Source: Olsenella_K sp036454645 (lineage in GTDB: Bacteria > Actinomycetota > Coriobacteriia > Coriobacteriales > Atopobiaceae). From it: DNA of 64,000 nt. The stretch is from assembly GCA_036454645.1 (NCBI GenBank), contig JAZHSQ010000004.1, positions 1 through 64,000 of the forward strand, written 5' to 3'. Of this stretch, positions 54,754 to 64,000 are shown one piece after another. The position numbers were made by a program, and so were the translations under genes. The notes below the pieces were generated by a model. That model did no database searches, had not been told where the DNA came from, and saw only the letters and a program-made list of their open reading frames with translations. Numbering within the stretch: position 1 is the stretch's first letter; every line of letters starts with the position of its first letter.

Positions 54754-55946
54754 GCTGCTCCCCCTCGGGCGCGGGGCGGGCGCCCCGGCCCCCCCCGGGG
54801 GGCCCGGGGGGGGGGCCCCCCCCCCCGCGGCCAGGGAGGCACGCAGGGCCGAGACGAGCTCGAGGTAGTCCTCGACCGTCCGGCAGCGCATCGCGCGGTC
54901 GCGCCACTCGGAGGCGTTGGGCATGCCCTTGAGGAACCAGCCCGCCGAGCTCCGGGCGCGCGCGAGGTGGGCGCCCGTCGCCTCCAGCAGCAGCACGTGG
55001 CAGGCGAGCGCGGAGAGGCGCTGCTCCGTGGTGGGGGCGACCTCGGGCTCGCCGGCGAGCAGGCGGCGCGCGTTGGAGAAGACCCACGGGTCGCCGTAGG
55101 TGCCGCGCGCGACCATCACGGCGCACGCGCCCGTCTCGCGCCTGATCCTGACGGCGGCCGAGGCGTCGCGCACGTCGCCGGAGGCTATCACGGGGACGTC
55201 CACGGCGTCCACGACCCGCCTCACGGTCCCCCAGTCGGCCTCGCCGCGGTAGAGCTGGGTCGCGGTGCGCCCGTGCACGGCGACGGCCGAGGCGCCGGCG
55301 TCGGCCATGGCGCGGGCGAACTCGGGCGCGACCTCCGGCCCGGCGCTGGTGCGGGCCTTGCGAATCTTGCAGGTCACGGGCACGTCCGCCTCTGCGAGGC
55401 AGGCGCGCACGATCCTCGCGGCGAGGGCGGGGTCATCGAGGAGGGCCGAGCCCTCCCCCTTGCGCGTCACCTTGGGAACGGGGCAGGCCATGTTTATGTC
55501 GACGAGCACGAGCCTCTCGCCCAGGCGCTCCTGCACGGCGGCCACGGCCTCCTGGAACTGCTCGGGCCTCGAGCCGAAGAGCTGGACCGCGAGGTCGGGC
55601 TCAGGGTCCCGGGGGCAGGCGAGCTCCCAGGTCTTCTCGCCCCCGTAGTGCAGGCCGGCGACGGAGACCATCTCCGAGTAGGCCAGCGCGGCGCCGCCGG
55701 CGCGGGCGAGCAGCCGGTAGGCCGCGTCGCTCACGCCCGCCATCGGCGCCATGAGGAAGGGGTTGGCCGCGAGGCGCTCGGCGAGGGTGCCCCCGCGCGG
55801 GAAGGGCGCGATCCGTGGCGAGAGCCCGGCGCGCGGGGCCCACTCCTCGAGCACCTCGGCAGCGCGGCTGGGGGCGAGGCCCCCCTCGGCGGCGCCGGCG
55901 CCCTCCGCGCCTGACCCCCGCAGGGCGCCCCCCTCATCGGCGGCGC

Positions 55947-55950
<4 letters not shown>
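54746..55950 (-). CDS. dusB: tRNA-dihydrouridine synthase, frame disturbed near its 3' end by a homopolymer tract
   Basis: A roughly 400-residue flavin enzyme reducing uridines in the tRNA D-loop. It shows NPFLMAPMAGVSDAAYR, VDINMACPVPKVTRKGEGSALL (with the catalytic Cys), VHGRTATQLYRGEADW, VIASGDVRD and GDPWVF. The GTG start at 55950 overlaps the lepA stop (GTGA). Near the C-terminus the sequence runs into C8-G6-C3-G10-C11 (54789-54826). As read, the frame passes without a stop into hemW. One extra base in the tract would end dusB at the TAG 54748-54746, overlapping the hemW start as expected for an operon. Confidence 0.85.
54789..54826. repeat. G/C homopolymer palindrome at the dusB-hemW junction
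   Basis: On the + strand: eight C, six G, three C, ten G, eleven C. The G10/C11 pair alone can form a perfect hairpin. Such a tract is prone both to sequencing/assembly error and to slipped-strand mutation. Confidence 0.9.
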
Positions 55951-57758
<1,808 letters not shown>

Positions 57759-57792
57759 GGGCCGGATGATACCCCTTTTCCGCCCCACCTGC

Positions 57793-57798
57793 TATACT
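57793..57798 (+). promoter_or_regulatory. Possible -10 box of rpsT
   Basis: TATACT in the divergent gap, about 70 bp before rpsT. No convincing -35 hexamer is seen at 16-18 bp. Confidence 0.35.
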
Positions 57799-57864
57799 TT
57801 CGCCTTGCCCTCAACTGTGTCTCAGCATAGAGGCCTCACTGGAAATCTTTGAAAGGAACCGCAA

Positions 57865-58128
57865 GTGGCAAACATCAAGTCTCAGAAGAAGCGCATCCTC
57901 ACCGCCGAGAAGGCCCGCGTCCGCAACCGCGCGGTCCGCTCCGAGCTCAAGACGGCCGTCAAGGACGTCCGCAAGGCCGTCGAGGCCGGCGACGCTGAGG
58001 CCGCGCAGACCGCCGCCAACAAGGCCGGCCGCCTGCTCGACAAGGCTGCCTCCAAGGGCATCATCCACAAGAACCAGGCCGCCGACCGCAAGAGCGGCGT
58101 CCAGAAGCTCGTGAACACCCTCAAGTAG
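57865..58128 (+). CDS. rpsT: 30S ribosomal protein S20
   Basis: An 87-residue primary-binding 16S rRNA protein: ANIKSQKKRILTAEKARVRN, then the long basic helices and the C-terminal HKNQAADRKSGVQKLVN. The GTG start at 57865 follows GAAAGGAA. It is a single-gene transcript on the + strand inside an otherwise - strand region, with its own terminator. Confidence 0.98.
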   Translation: MANIKSQKKRILTAEKARVRNRAVRSELKTAVKDVRKAVEAGDAEAAQTAANKAGRLLDKAASKGIIHKNQAADRKSGVQKLVNTLK

Positions 58129-58175
58129 GCAGGCGCGTCAGCTAGACTCTTCTGAGCGGATATTTCTGGTGAGTG

Positions 58176-58205
58176 GGACCCGGGGTGCTGCCCGGGTCCT
58201 TTTCT
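58176..58205 (+). terminator. Intrinsic terminator of rpsT
   Basis: GGACCCGGG, a 5-nt loop and CCCGGGTCC followed by TTTTC, about 50 bp after the rpsT stop. Confidence 0.9.
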
Positions 58206-58312
58206 TGTGCCGCGCGCCTCCGGGCGAGAAGGACGTCGCGCGAGAGGGACGCGGAGCCCCAAGGACGGGGCACCGGGGCGAGGAGGACGCGGGGTCCGGC
58301 GGCTTCGCGCGC

Positions 58313-59296
58313 CTACGCCCTCCCGCAGATCCTGAGCACGAGCGACACGAAGGCCGTCTCGTCGTCGCCCGTGCCCTTGAGCGCCCGCTCGCACTTCGCG
58401 CAGGCGGCGAGGCACCCCTCGAGCTCGCCGGGGGCGAAGGCGCGCGCCCAGCTCACGTGGTTCTTGACCTGCCAGTCCTGCTTGCCGAGCTCGGAGGCCA
58501 CGGCGCCGGCGCGGCCGCGCCGGTCGAGCGAGGCCGCGCAGACGAGCTCGCGCAGGCGGGAGGTCATGAGCGCGAGCAGCGCGATGTGGGAGGGGCTCGC
58601 CATGAGCCCGTAGAGCTCGAGCGCGCGGTCCGCCCTCCGCGCGCAGACGGCGTCGAGGAAGTCCCACGGCTTGACCTCAGCCGTGCGCGCGACGTTCTCC
58701 TCCACGTCCCTGAGCGTCACGCGCCCGCTCGCGCGGCACAGCTCCGCGAGGCTCCTCAGCTGCCGGTCGATCATCGTCGTGCTCTCGCCGACCCTGCTCA
58801 CGAGCTCCTCGGCGGCGTCCCGGTCGACGACCAGCCCGATTCCGGCCGACTTGGCGTGCCTAATCACGAACTCGGCGAGCTTCCAGCGCTTGGGCGGCGT
58901 GCAGTCCAGGATTACGCCCTTGTCCACGGCTGCGACGGCCTTGTAGAGCCGCGTCCCCCTGGAGAGCGACTCCGCCACGAGGCAGAGGACGCACCCCGGG
59001 TTGGGGTTCGCGAGGTAGGAGACGACCGCCTCGGAGACGGGCTTGGCGAGCCTCTCCGCCCCGTGGACGATCACGAGGCGGAAGTCGGCGCCGACGGGGA
59101 GCGTGTTGAGCGAGGCGACGAGCTCCTGCGGCTCGAGGTCCGGCCCCGCCGTCCTCTCGTCCAGGTTGAACGCCGCGAGGCCCGCGTCCAGGCGGCCCTT
59201 CAGCCGCCGCACCATGACCTCGCGCTTGAGCTCGTCCGCCCCGACCACGAGGTAGGCGGGGAGGAGACCCCCGCCTGCCTTTCCCGCACCCGCCAT
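58313..59296 (-). CDS. holA: DNA polymerase III subunit delta
   Basis: A 327-residue clamp-loader subunit that opens the sliding clamp. It shows the HolA pattern: YLVVGADELKREVMVRRL, FNLDERTA, LNTLPVGADFRLVIVHGAE, VVDRDAAEELVSRVGESTTMIDRQLRSLAEL and the C-terminal helical domain. The start at 59296 follows GGAGG. It lies 19 bp after comEC, an arrangement conserved in many Gram-positives, followed in divergent orientation by rpsT. Confidence 0.9.
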   Translation of the reverse strand: MAGAGKAGGGLLPAYLVVGADELKREVMVRRLKGRLDAGLAAFNLDERTAGPDLEPQELVASLNTLPVGADFRLVIVHGAERLAKPVSEAVVSYLANPNPGCVLCLVAESLSRGTRLYKAVAAVDKGVILDCTPPKRWKLAEFVIRHAKSAGIGLVVDRDAAEELVSRVGESTTMIDRQLRSLAELCRASGRVTLRDVEENVARTAEVKPWDFLDAVCARRADRALELYGLMASPSHIALLALMTSRLRELVCAASLDRRGRAGAVASELGKQDWQVKNHVSWARAFAPGELEGCLAACAKCERALKGTGDDETAFVSLVLRICGRA

Positions 59297-59315
59297 CTCT
59301 CCTCCTTCGACCCCG

Positions 59316-61700
59316 TCATGATAGCGCACCGCGCCCGAGCCTGACCCCCACCCCGTCCCTCCCCGGCTCCACCGTGACGTCGCCCACGTCCTTGGTGCAC
59401 AGGAAGCGCGACCCGGCGCGCTCGAGGGCCTCCCTGCACTCCTCGCTCGGGTGCCCGTAGCGGTTGTTCTCCCCCGCGCTCGCGACGGCCACCTCGGCGC
59501 GCAGGCCCTCCGCCTCGGCCTCGCCGAGCGACGCCTCCGACCCGTGGTGGCCGACCTTCAGCAGGTCCACGTCGCCGACGTCCCCGCGCGCCATCGCCTC
59601 CGAGAGCCTGCCCCGCTCGGCGTCGCCCGTGAGGAGCGCCTCGAGGGTCCCCCGGCCGCCCCCGTAGGAGACCGCGCACATGAGCGAGTCCTCGTTGTCG
59701 AGGCCGTCCACCTCCCCCGTGGGCGAGACCACCCTGACCCTGAAGCCGCCCACCCCGAGGACGTCCCCGTAGGAGAGCTCCCCGGCGTCTTCCCCCGTGA
59801 GGGCCCGCACGGCCTCCCGGAGCCCCTCGGGCTCGTGGGCGGAGGCGCCCCGGGCGACGTAGACCCGCCCGCACGGGACCTGCCCCACGAGCTCGGCGAC
59901 GCCGCCGTAGTGGTCGTCGTGCAGGTGCGTCACGACGAGCGCGTCGACGGAGAGGACGTGCTCCCGCCTGAGGGCGTCCACCACGGCGCCGTCCGCGCCC
60001 GCGTCGACGAGGAGGGTGGACGCCCCGTCCTGCACGAGGATCGCGTCGCCCTGGCCGACGTCGAGGACGCAGACCCTGGGCGGCGCGAGCAGTTCGAGGC
60101 GGACGACAAGCGCGAGGGCGACGGTCGCCGCGGCGCCCGCGCAAGCGGCCAGGCGCGCCCTCGTGAGGCGCGGCCAAGCGACGAGGACCGCCAGCAGCGA
60201 GGCGCCCATCAGGGGTGGCAGGGCCGCGAACGCTCCCTCGGCACGGACGGAGGCCAGGGGCAGCCGCGCCGTGGCGCGCACTGCCGCCGCCGCGAGGGTC
60301 CCGACGGCGTCCGCGAGCGCAAGCGGGGCCGCCTGCAGGGCCGGCAGCGGCGCGAGGCAGGCGGCGGCGAGGCCGGCCGCCATGAGGACGCCGAAGGCGG
60401 GGGCTAGCAGGAGGTTTGCCAGGGGCGCCACGAGCGAGAGGTCGCCGAACGTGCGCGCGACCACCGGGGCCGTGGCGGCCTGCGCGACGAGGGAGGACGC
60501 GAGGACGTCGCGCACGGAGGCCCTCGCCGACCCCACCCCCCGCCGCGCCCGTGGCCCGAGGGCGCGCGGCAGCGGCGGCGCGGCGACCTCGAGCGCGTAG
60601 CCCGCGTACGGCACCGCGAGCGAGAGCGCGGCCACGGAGACCGCCGAGAGGAGGAACCCCGGCTGCCCCGAGAGCGTGGGGTCGACCAGGCACATCGCGA
60701 GGCAGACGGCGCAGACCGAGGAGGTCGCGTGGTCCCGCCTCCCCAGGGCCTCGCCCGCCTGGGCGCAGGCGACCATCGCCCACGAGCGCACCGCCGAGGT
60801 CGGGAAGCCCGAGAAGGCGACGAAGAGGCCGCACGCGGCGACGAGCGAGGCCCTCCTGCGCCAGCCGCCGACGCCCGCGCCCGAGAGCAGCGCGCCCACG
60901 AAGGAGGCGACGACGGCGAGGTGGGAGCCCGAAACCGCCACGAGGTGAGACACGCCGCTCGCGGAGAAGGCGTCCTCCAGCCCGCGCTCGCCCATGGCGC
61001 GCCGGTCGCCGCAGACGCAGCCCGCGATGATCGCCCGCGCGTCCGAGGAGGAGGGGTCGAGCGAGTCGAGGACGAGCCGCCTCGCCTCCGCAACGGGCCC
61101 GAGCGGCGGCGCGGGGCGCTCGCGCGAGAGGATCCTCAGCGCCCTGACGCTGCCCGAAACCCCCTGCGACCTGCTCGCGAGCCCCCAGTCGTCCTCGCCG
61201 TTGGGGCGGAACCTCCCCACGCAGGCCACCTTCTCGCGAAGGTCGAGCGGCTCGGCGCTGGTGAGCCAGACGGACCCCGCGACTCGCCCGTCCCGCTCCG
61301 CTCGGCAGCGCGCCGTGTAGCCGCGCTCGCCCGCGCTCGAGGCCGTCTCCGCCGTGAACGTCCAGGCGGAGACCGGGCTGCGGGAGAGCTCCTCGGCGAG
61401 GGCGTCGACGCGCGCGGCCGACGCGAGGGCGAGGCCGAGGGCGGCCGCGGCGCACGTCGCGACGAGGCAGGCGAGCGCCCGGGCGGGCCGCGCGCGCATG
61501 GCGAGCGCCGCGAGCGCGCACGCCGCGGCGAGCGCGGCCGCGTCGGCGAGGGCGGGCGCCCCCGGGCCCGCCAGGAGGCCCCTCGGCGCCCGCCTTAGCG
61601 TCGCGGACTCGACGGCCAGCGCCGTGGCGAGCAGGTAGAGCGTGGGCGGGACGTCGGGCCTGTGGGGGAGCTCGGGCGCGGGGGCGGGGGCGCTACACAT
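59316..61700 (-). CDS. comEC: ComEC/Rec2 competence channel with C-terminal metallo-beta-lactamase domain
   Basis: A 794-residue membrane protein for DNA uptake. It has two N-terminal membrane segments, an OB-like DUF4131 region (about 110-210), the competence core with about seven segments (GVSHLVAVSGSHLAVVASFVG, GFPTSAVRSWAMV) and a C-terminal MBL domain (VLDVGQGDAILVQ, THLHDDHYGG, LLKVGHHGS) that may degrade the non-transported strand. The start overlaps the comEA stop by 8 bp. Domain order and length are those of complete ComEC. Confidence 0.93.
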   Translation of the reverse strand: MCSAPAPAPELPHRPDVPPTLYLLATALAVESATLRRAPRGLLAGPGAPALADAAALAAACALAALAMRARPARALACLVATCAAAALGLALASAARVDALAEELSRSPVSAWTFTAETASSAGERGYTARCRAERDGRVAGSVWLTSAEPLDLREKVACVGRFRPNGEDDWGLASRSQGVSGSVRALRILSRERPAPPLGPVAEARRLVLDSLDPSSSDARAIIAGCVCGDRRAMGERGLEDAFSASGVSHLVAVSGSHLAVVASFVGALLSGAGVGGWRRRASLVAACGLFVAFSGFPTSAVRSWAMVACAQAGEALGRRDHATSSVCAVCLAMCLVDPTLSGQPGFLLSAVSVAALSLAVPYAGYALEVAAPPLPRALGPRARRGVGSARASVRDVLASSLVAQAATAPVVARTFGDLSLVAPLANLLLAPAFGVLMAAGLAAACLAPLPALQAAPLALADAVGTLAAAAVRATARLPLASVRAEGAFAALPPLMGASLLAVLVAWPRLTRARLAACAGAAATVALALVVRLELLAPPRVCVLDVGQGDAILVQDGASTLLVDAGADGAVVDALRREHVLSVDALVVTHLHDDHYGGVAELVGQVPCGRVYVARGASAHEPEGLREAVRALTGEDAGELSYGDVLGVGGFRVRVVSPTGEVDGLDNEDSLMCAVSYGGGRGTLEALLTGDAERGRLSEAMARGDVGDVDLLKVGHHGSEASLGEAEAEGLRAEVAVASAGENNRYGHPSEECREALERAGSRFLCTKDVGDVTVEPGRDGVGVRLGRGALS

Positions 61701-62508
61701 AGGCCTGTCCCCGGAGCCTCTCGAGCTTCTTCTCCCCTATGCCCGAGACGCGCATGAGGTCGTCGACCGAGGCGAAGGGGCCGTTCTTGGCGCGGTCCTC
61801 GACGATCTTCGCCGCCGTCGAGGGGCCGACGCCCGGGAGCTGCTGGAGCTCCTCCGCCGTCGCCGTGTTGACGTTCACCCGCGCCGAGGAGGAGGAGCCC
61901 GCCTGCCCGGCCGCGCCCTGGCCGGCCGTGCCGGCGCCCGTCGTCGCCCCGGCCCCGGCCTCGGCGGCCTCCTCGGCGTTGGGGACGTGCACCTTCGAGC
62001 CGTCCTCGACGGGCGCGGCGAGGTTGAGCGAGGTGGTCGCCGCCCGCTCGGTCAGGCCGCCCGCGGCCTCCACCGCGTCCCGCACCCGGGGGGAGCCCGC
62101 GGGGAGCTCGACCACCCCAGGGGAGGCGACCTCCCCGTCCACGTGCACGAGGATGGTCCCCGGCGCCTCCGTGGCCTCCCCCGCCGCCTGCCCCTGGGCA
62201 CCGGAGGGCCCGCTCCCGGAGGGGGCCGCGGCACCCCCGTCCCCCGCGGCCTCCGCGCCGTCGGCGCCGTCCCCCGCGGACTGCCCCGTCGGAGCCTGCT
62301 GCCGCACGTCCTGCTCGCCCGCACGCGCGACGCTGACCGTGCCCGCCGCGAGGCCGCGCGCGACCGCGACCGCCGTGGCCGCGACCACGAGCGCGCACGC
62401 CCCCACGACCAGGGCCCGCCTGCTCACGAGCCCGTAGCGCCTCGCAAGGCTCGCGAGGCGCGCCCTCGCTCCGGGCCCGCGCCGCGCCCCCGCACCCCTC
62501 TGCGCCAT
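61693..62508 (-). CDS. comEA: ComEA competence DNA receptor (SLBB plus helix-hairpin-helix)
   Basis: A 271-residue membrane-anchored DNA-binding protein. It has a basic cytoplasmic N-terminus, one membrane segment (about 32-55), a Gly/Ala/Ser-rich linker, an SLBB domain (about 117-178, ILVHVDGEVASPGVVELPAG, VRDAVEAAGGLT) and two HhH motifs at the C-terminus (VNVNTATAEELQQLPGVGPSTAAKIVE). It binds incoming double-stranded DNA for ComEC. The ribosome binding site GGGGGTGG lies in the arm of a perfect 13-bp hairpin. Confidence 0.93.
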   Translation of the reverse strand: MAQRGAGARRGPGARARLASLARRYGLVSRRALVVGACALVVAATAVAVARGLAAGTVSVARAGEQDVRQQAPTGQSAGDGADGAEAAGDGGAAAPSGSGPSGAQGQAAGEATEAPGTILVHVDGEVASPGVVELPAGSPRVRDAVEAAGGLTERAATTSLNLAAPVEDGSKVHVPNAEEAAEAGAGATTGAGTAGQGAAGQAGSSSSARVNVNTATAEELQQLPGVGPSTAAKIVEDRAKNGPFASVDDLMRVSGIGEKKLERLRGQAYV

Positions 62509-62510
62509 AA

Positions 62511-62545
62511 GGAACCACCCCCATCACAAGGGTGGGGGTGGTTCC
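62511..62545 (-). promoter_or_regulatory. Hairpin sequestering the comEA ribosome binding site
   Basis: GGAACCACCCCCA (62511-62523) is perfectly complementary to TGGGGGTGGTTCC (62533-62545). In comEA mRNA the 3' arm includes GGGGGTGG and ends 2 nt before the ATG at 62508, so the stem would mask initiation. No U-tract follows, which argues against a simple terminator. Confidence 0.7.
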
Positions 62546-62713
62546 GTCACGTACGTACGCGCTTTTCGGGAACGGCTGCAGCCAGCTCGCACGAACCTTG
62601 CGCGAGGCTCGCCGGCGGCCGTCCGCCGGGCCTCGTGCCTGCCGCGGCGCCACGCGGGCCACACCGGCCCGCGACCGGGGGGCCTTCCCCCTCCACGCCG
62701 CGCACACAGGCCG

Positions 62714-64000
62714 CTAGCCCTCGTCCTCCTCGCCCGCCCTGCGCACGGCGGCGCGCCAGCGGTCGTTGTCCTCGAGCGCGGGCGCGAGCTCGCGGTGCCG
62801 GGCGCGCAGGCGCCGGGGCGGCTTGTACGAGGGGCACTGGTCGAAGTCGAGGTACTCCACGTTCTCCACCAAGTCCGCGACCATGGCCTCGTGGTCGAAC
62901 GACTCCCAGGCCTCGTGCACCTCGCGAATCCTCGCGTGGGTCTCGGGCTTGCGCGGCATGAAGAGCGTGCAGCAGTCCGGCGCGTCCTGGCAGCTGATGT
63001 CGTAGGTGCCGATCTGCTGCGCGCGGCGCATGATCTCCTGCTTGTCAGAGCCGATGAGCGGCCTCAGCACGGGCATCGTCGCGATCTCGTCGACGGCGGC
63101 GATGTTCTCGAGCGTCTGCGAGGCTACCTGCCCGAGCGACTCGCCCGTCACGAGCGCCTGGGCGCCCTCCGCGCGCGCGATCTCCTGCGAGACGGCGAAC
63201 ATGACGCGGCGGTACATGATCACGCGCAGGCTCTGCGGCACCGCGAGCGAGATCTCCCTCTGGCGCTCGCCGAAGGGCACCACGTAGAGGCGGCCGACCA
63301 CGCCGGAGGGCGCGAGCGCCGCCACGAGGTCCTGCGCCAGCCACTCGCTCGTGTCCGAGGTCATGGGGCGGCCCGAGAAGTGCACGGGGATCGTGATCGC
63401 GCCGCGGCGGCCGACCATCCACGTGGCGACCGGCGAGTCGAAGCCGCTCGAGAAGAGCGACACCACCTTGCCCGCCGTGCCTACCGGCAGCCCGCCCACG
63501 CCGGGGCCCGTGTCCGTGTAGACGAAGGCGTTGCCCTGCACGGCGTGCACGATGACCGTGACGTCGGGGTGGTGCATCTCGACCTTCTTGTCGGGGAAGG
63601 CGGCGCACAGGACCTCGCCCACGATGTGGTTCATCTCGAGCGTGTGCTTCTCGTAGGCGGTCGACGAGCGGCGCGCATGGACCTTGAAGGTCGAGAAGTC
63701 CCCGGCCTCGGCCAGCGCGCGGACGGCCGCCTGCGAGTACTCGCCCTCGTCCAGCCCGCAGCGGTATGCCACGGAGACGCGCGCGACGCCCGGCACGCGC
63801 GAGATTGCGTGCGCGAGCTCGTCGTCGGCCTCCCCTCCCTGCACCTCTACCAGGATGTGGCCGGAGATGCGAGAGATGCGCTCCACGGGGTAGCCGCGGA
63901 GCGCACGGTTGAGGTTGCTCACGAGCTGGTTCTCGAAGGTGGAGCGGTTCTTGCCCTTGAGGCCGATCTCGTGGTAGTGGACGAGGCAGACCCTGTCGCT
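62714..64000 (-). CDS. thiI: tRNA 4-thiouridine synthetase ThiI (partial, N-terminus beyond window)
   Basis: The 3' 429 codons of ThiI, which adenylates U8 of tRNA for sulfur insertion and may serve thiamine synthesis. The window edge holds the ferredoxin-like start (VHYHEIGLKGKNRSTFENQL). THUMP follows, then the PP-loop SLFSSGFDSPVATWM, VTGESLGQVASQTLENI and CTLFMPRKPETHA. The frame is open to 64000. There is no C-terminal rhodanese domain, so sulfur must come from another carrier, as in Bacillus. Confidence 0.93.
   Translation of the reverse strand, partial: SDRVCLVHYHEIGLKGKNRSTFENQLVSNLNRALRGYPVERISRISGHILVEVQGGEADDELAHAISRVPGVARVSVAYRCGLDEGEYSQAAVRALAEAGDFSTFKVHARRSSTAYEKHTLEMNHIVGEVLCAAFPDKKVEMHHPDVTVIVHAVQGNAFVYTDTGPGVGGLPVGTAGKVVSLFSSGFDSPVATWMVGRRGAITIPVHFSGRPMTSDTSEWLAQDLVAALAPSGVVGRLYVVPFGERQREISLAVPQSLRVIMYRRVMFAVSQEIARAEGAQALVTGESLGQVASQTLENIAAVDEIATMPVLRPLIGSDKQEIMRRAQQIGTYDISCQDAPDCCTLFMPRKPETHARIREVHEAWESFDHEAMVADLVENVEYLDFDQCPSYKPPRRLRARHRELAPALEDNDRWRAAVRRAGEEDEG

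Overview
The window is high-GC bacterial DNA with short intergenic gaps, many 4-bp ATGA/GTGA gene overlaps and frequent GTG or TTG starts. The gene set (RNase Y, RNase J, SpoVS, NrdR, LexA, a RodZ-like HTH protein, ComEA/ComEC, YbeY-DgkA-Era-RecO, an M20 hydrolase with an MFS exporter, and a probable bile-acid dehydrogenase) fits a Gram-positive actinobacterium of the class Coriobacteriia (Olsenella/Collinsella/Atopobiaceae-like, probably host-associated). That placement is an inference from gene content and composition. No rRNA, tRNA, IS element or CRISPR array was seen.

Layout. 1-5.8 kb: a complete Dpp/Opp-type peptide ABC operon on the + strand (Tat/lipoprotein binding protein, two permeases, two ATPases), closed by a strong terminator. 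5.9-15.5 kb is an accessory stretch. It holds a short-chain dehydrogenase that closely resembles clostridial 7-alpha-hydroxysteroid dehydrogenases, and an unrecognised HTH regulator divergent from an M20 amidohydrolase and an MFS transporter broken by an in-frame TAG. It also holds a decayed permease/binding-protein chimera, an HD-domain protein, a CmpB-type membrane protein and a ClC antiporter. About 770 bp of apparently non-coding DNA (15.5-16.3 kb) follows.

16.3-20 kb (- strand): uracil and purine permeases, dut and nrdR, a nucleotide salvage/dNTP block. 20.1-22.1 kb: lexA with a divergent LysM membrane protein (YneA/ChiZ-like position) and LexA-box-like sites between them, then a DUF1624 membrane protein. 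22.2-42.1 kb (- strand): hflX-miaA-miaB-spoVS, a GHKL ATPase with rny, recX-recA, cinA-pgsA-rimO-yajQ, rodZ-like-ftsK-rnj, and a lipoprotein GH3 hexosaminidase. 42.1-64 kb (- strand except rpsT): a small hypothetical protein, pnp-rpsO, recO-era-dgkA-ybeY-phoH-mtaB-dnaJ, a second membrane-anchored DnaJ-like protein, hemW-dusB-lepA, divergent rpsT, then holA-comEC-comEA and a thiI gene cut by the window end.

The housekeeping half is dominated by RNA maturation and decay (RNase Y, RNase J, PNPase, YbeY), tRNA and ribosome modification (MiaA, MiaB, MtaB, RimO, DusB, ThiI), ribosome GTPases (HflX, Era, LepA) and DNA repair/competence (RecA, RecX, RecO, LexA, HolA, ComEA, ComEC). The points most worth checking are the bile-acid dehydrogenase candidate, the 31-bp-spaced repeats before the M20 gene, the membrane-bound J-domain protein, the G/C homopolymer that artificially or phase-variably fuses dusB to hemW, and the hairpin that buries the comEA ribosome binding site.
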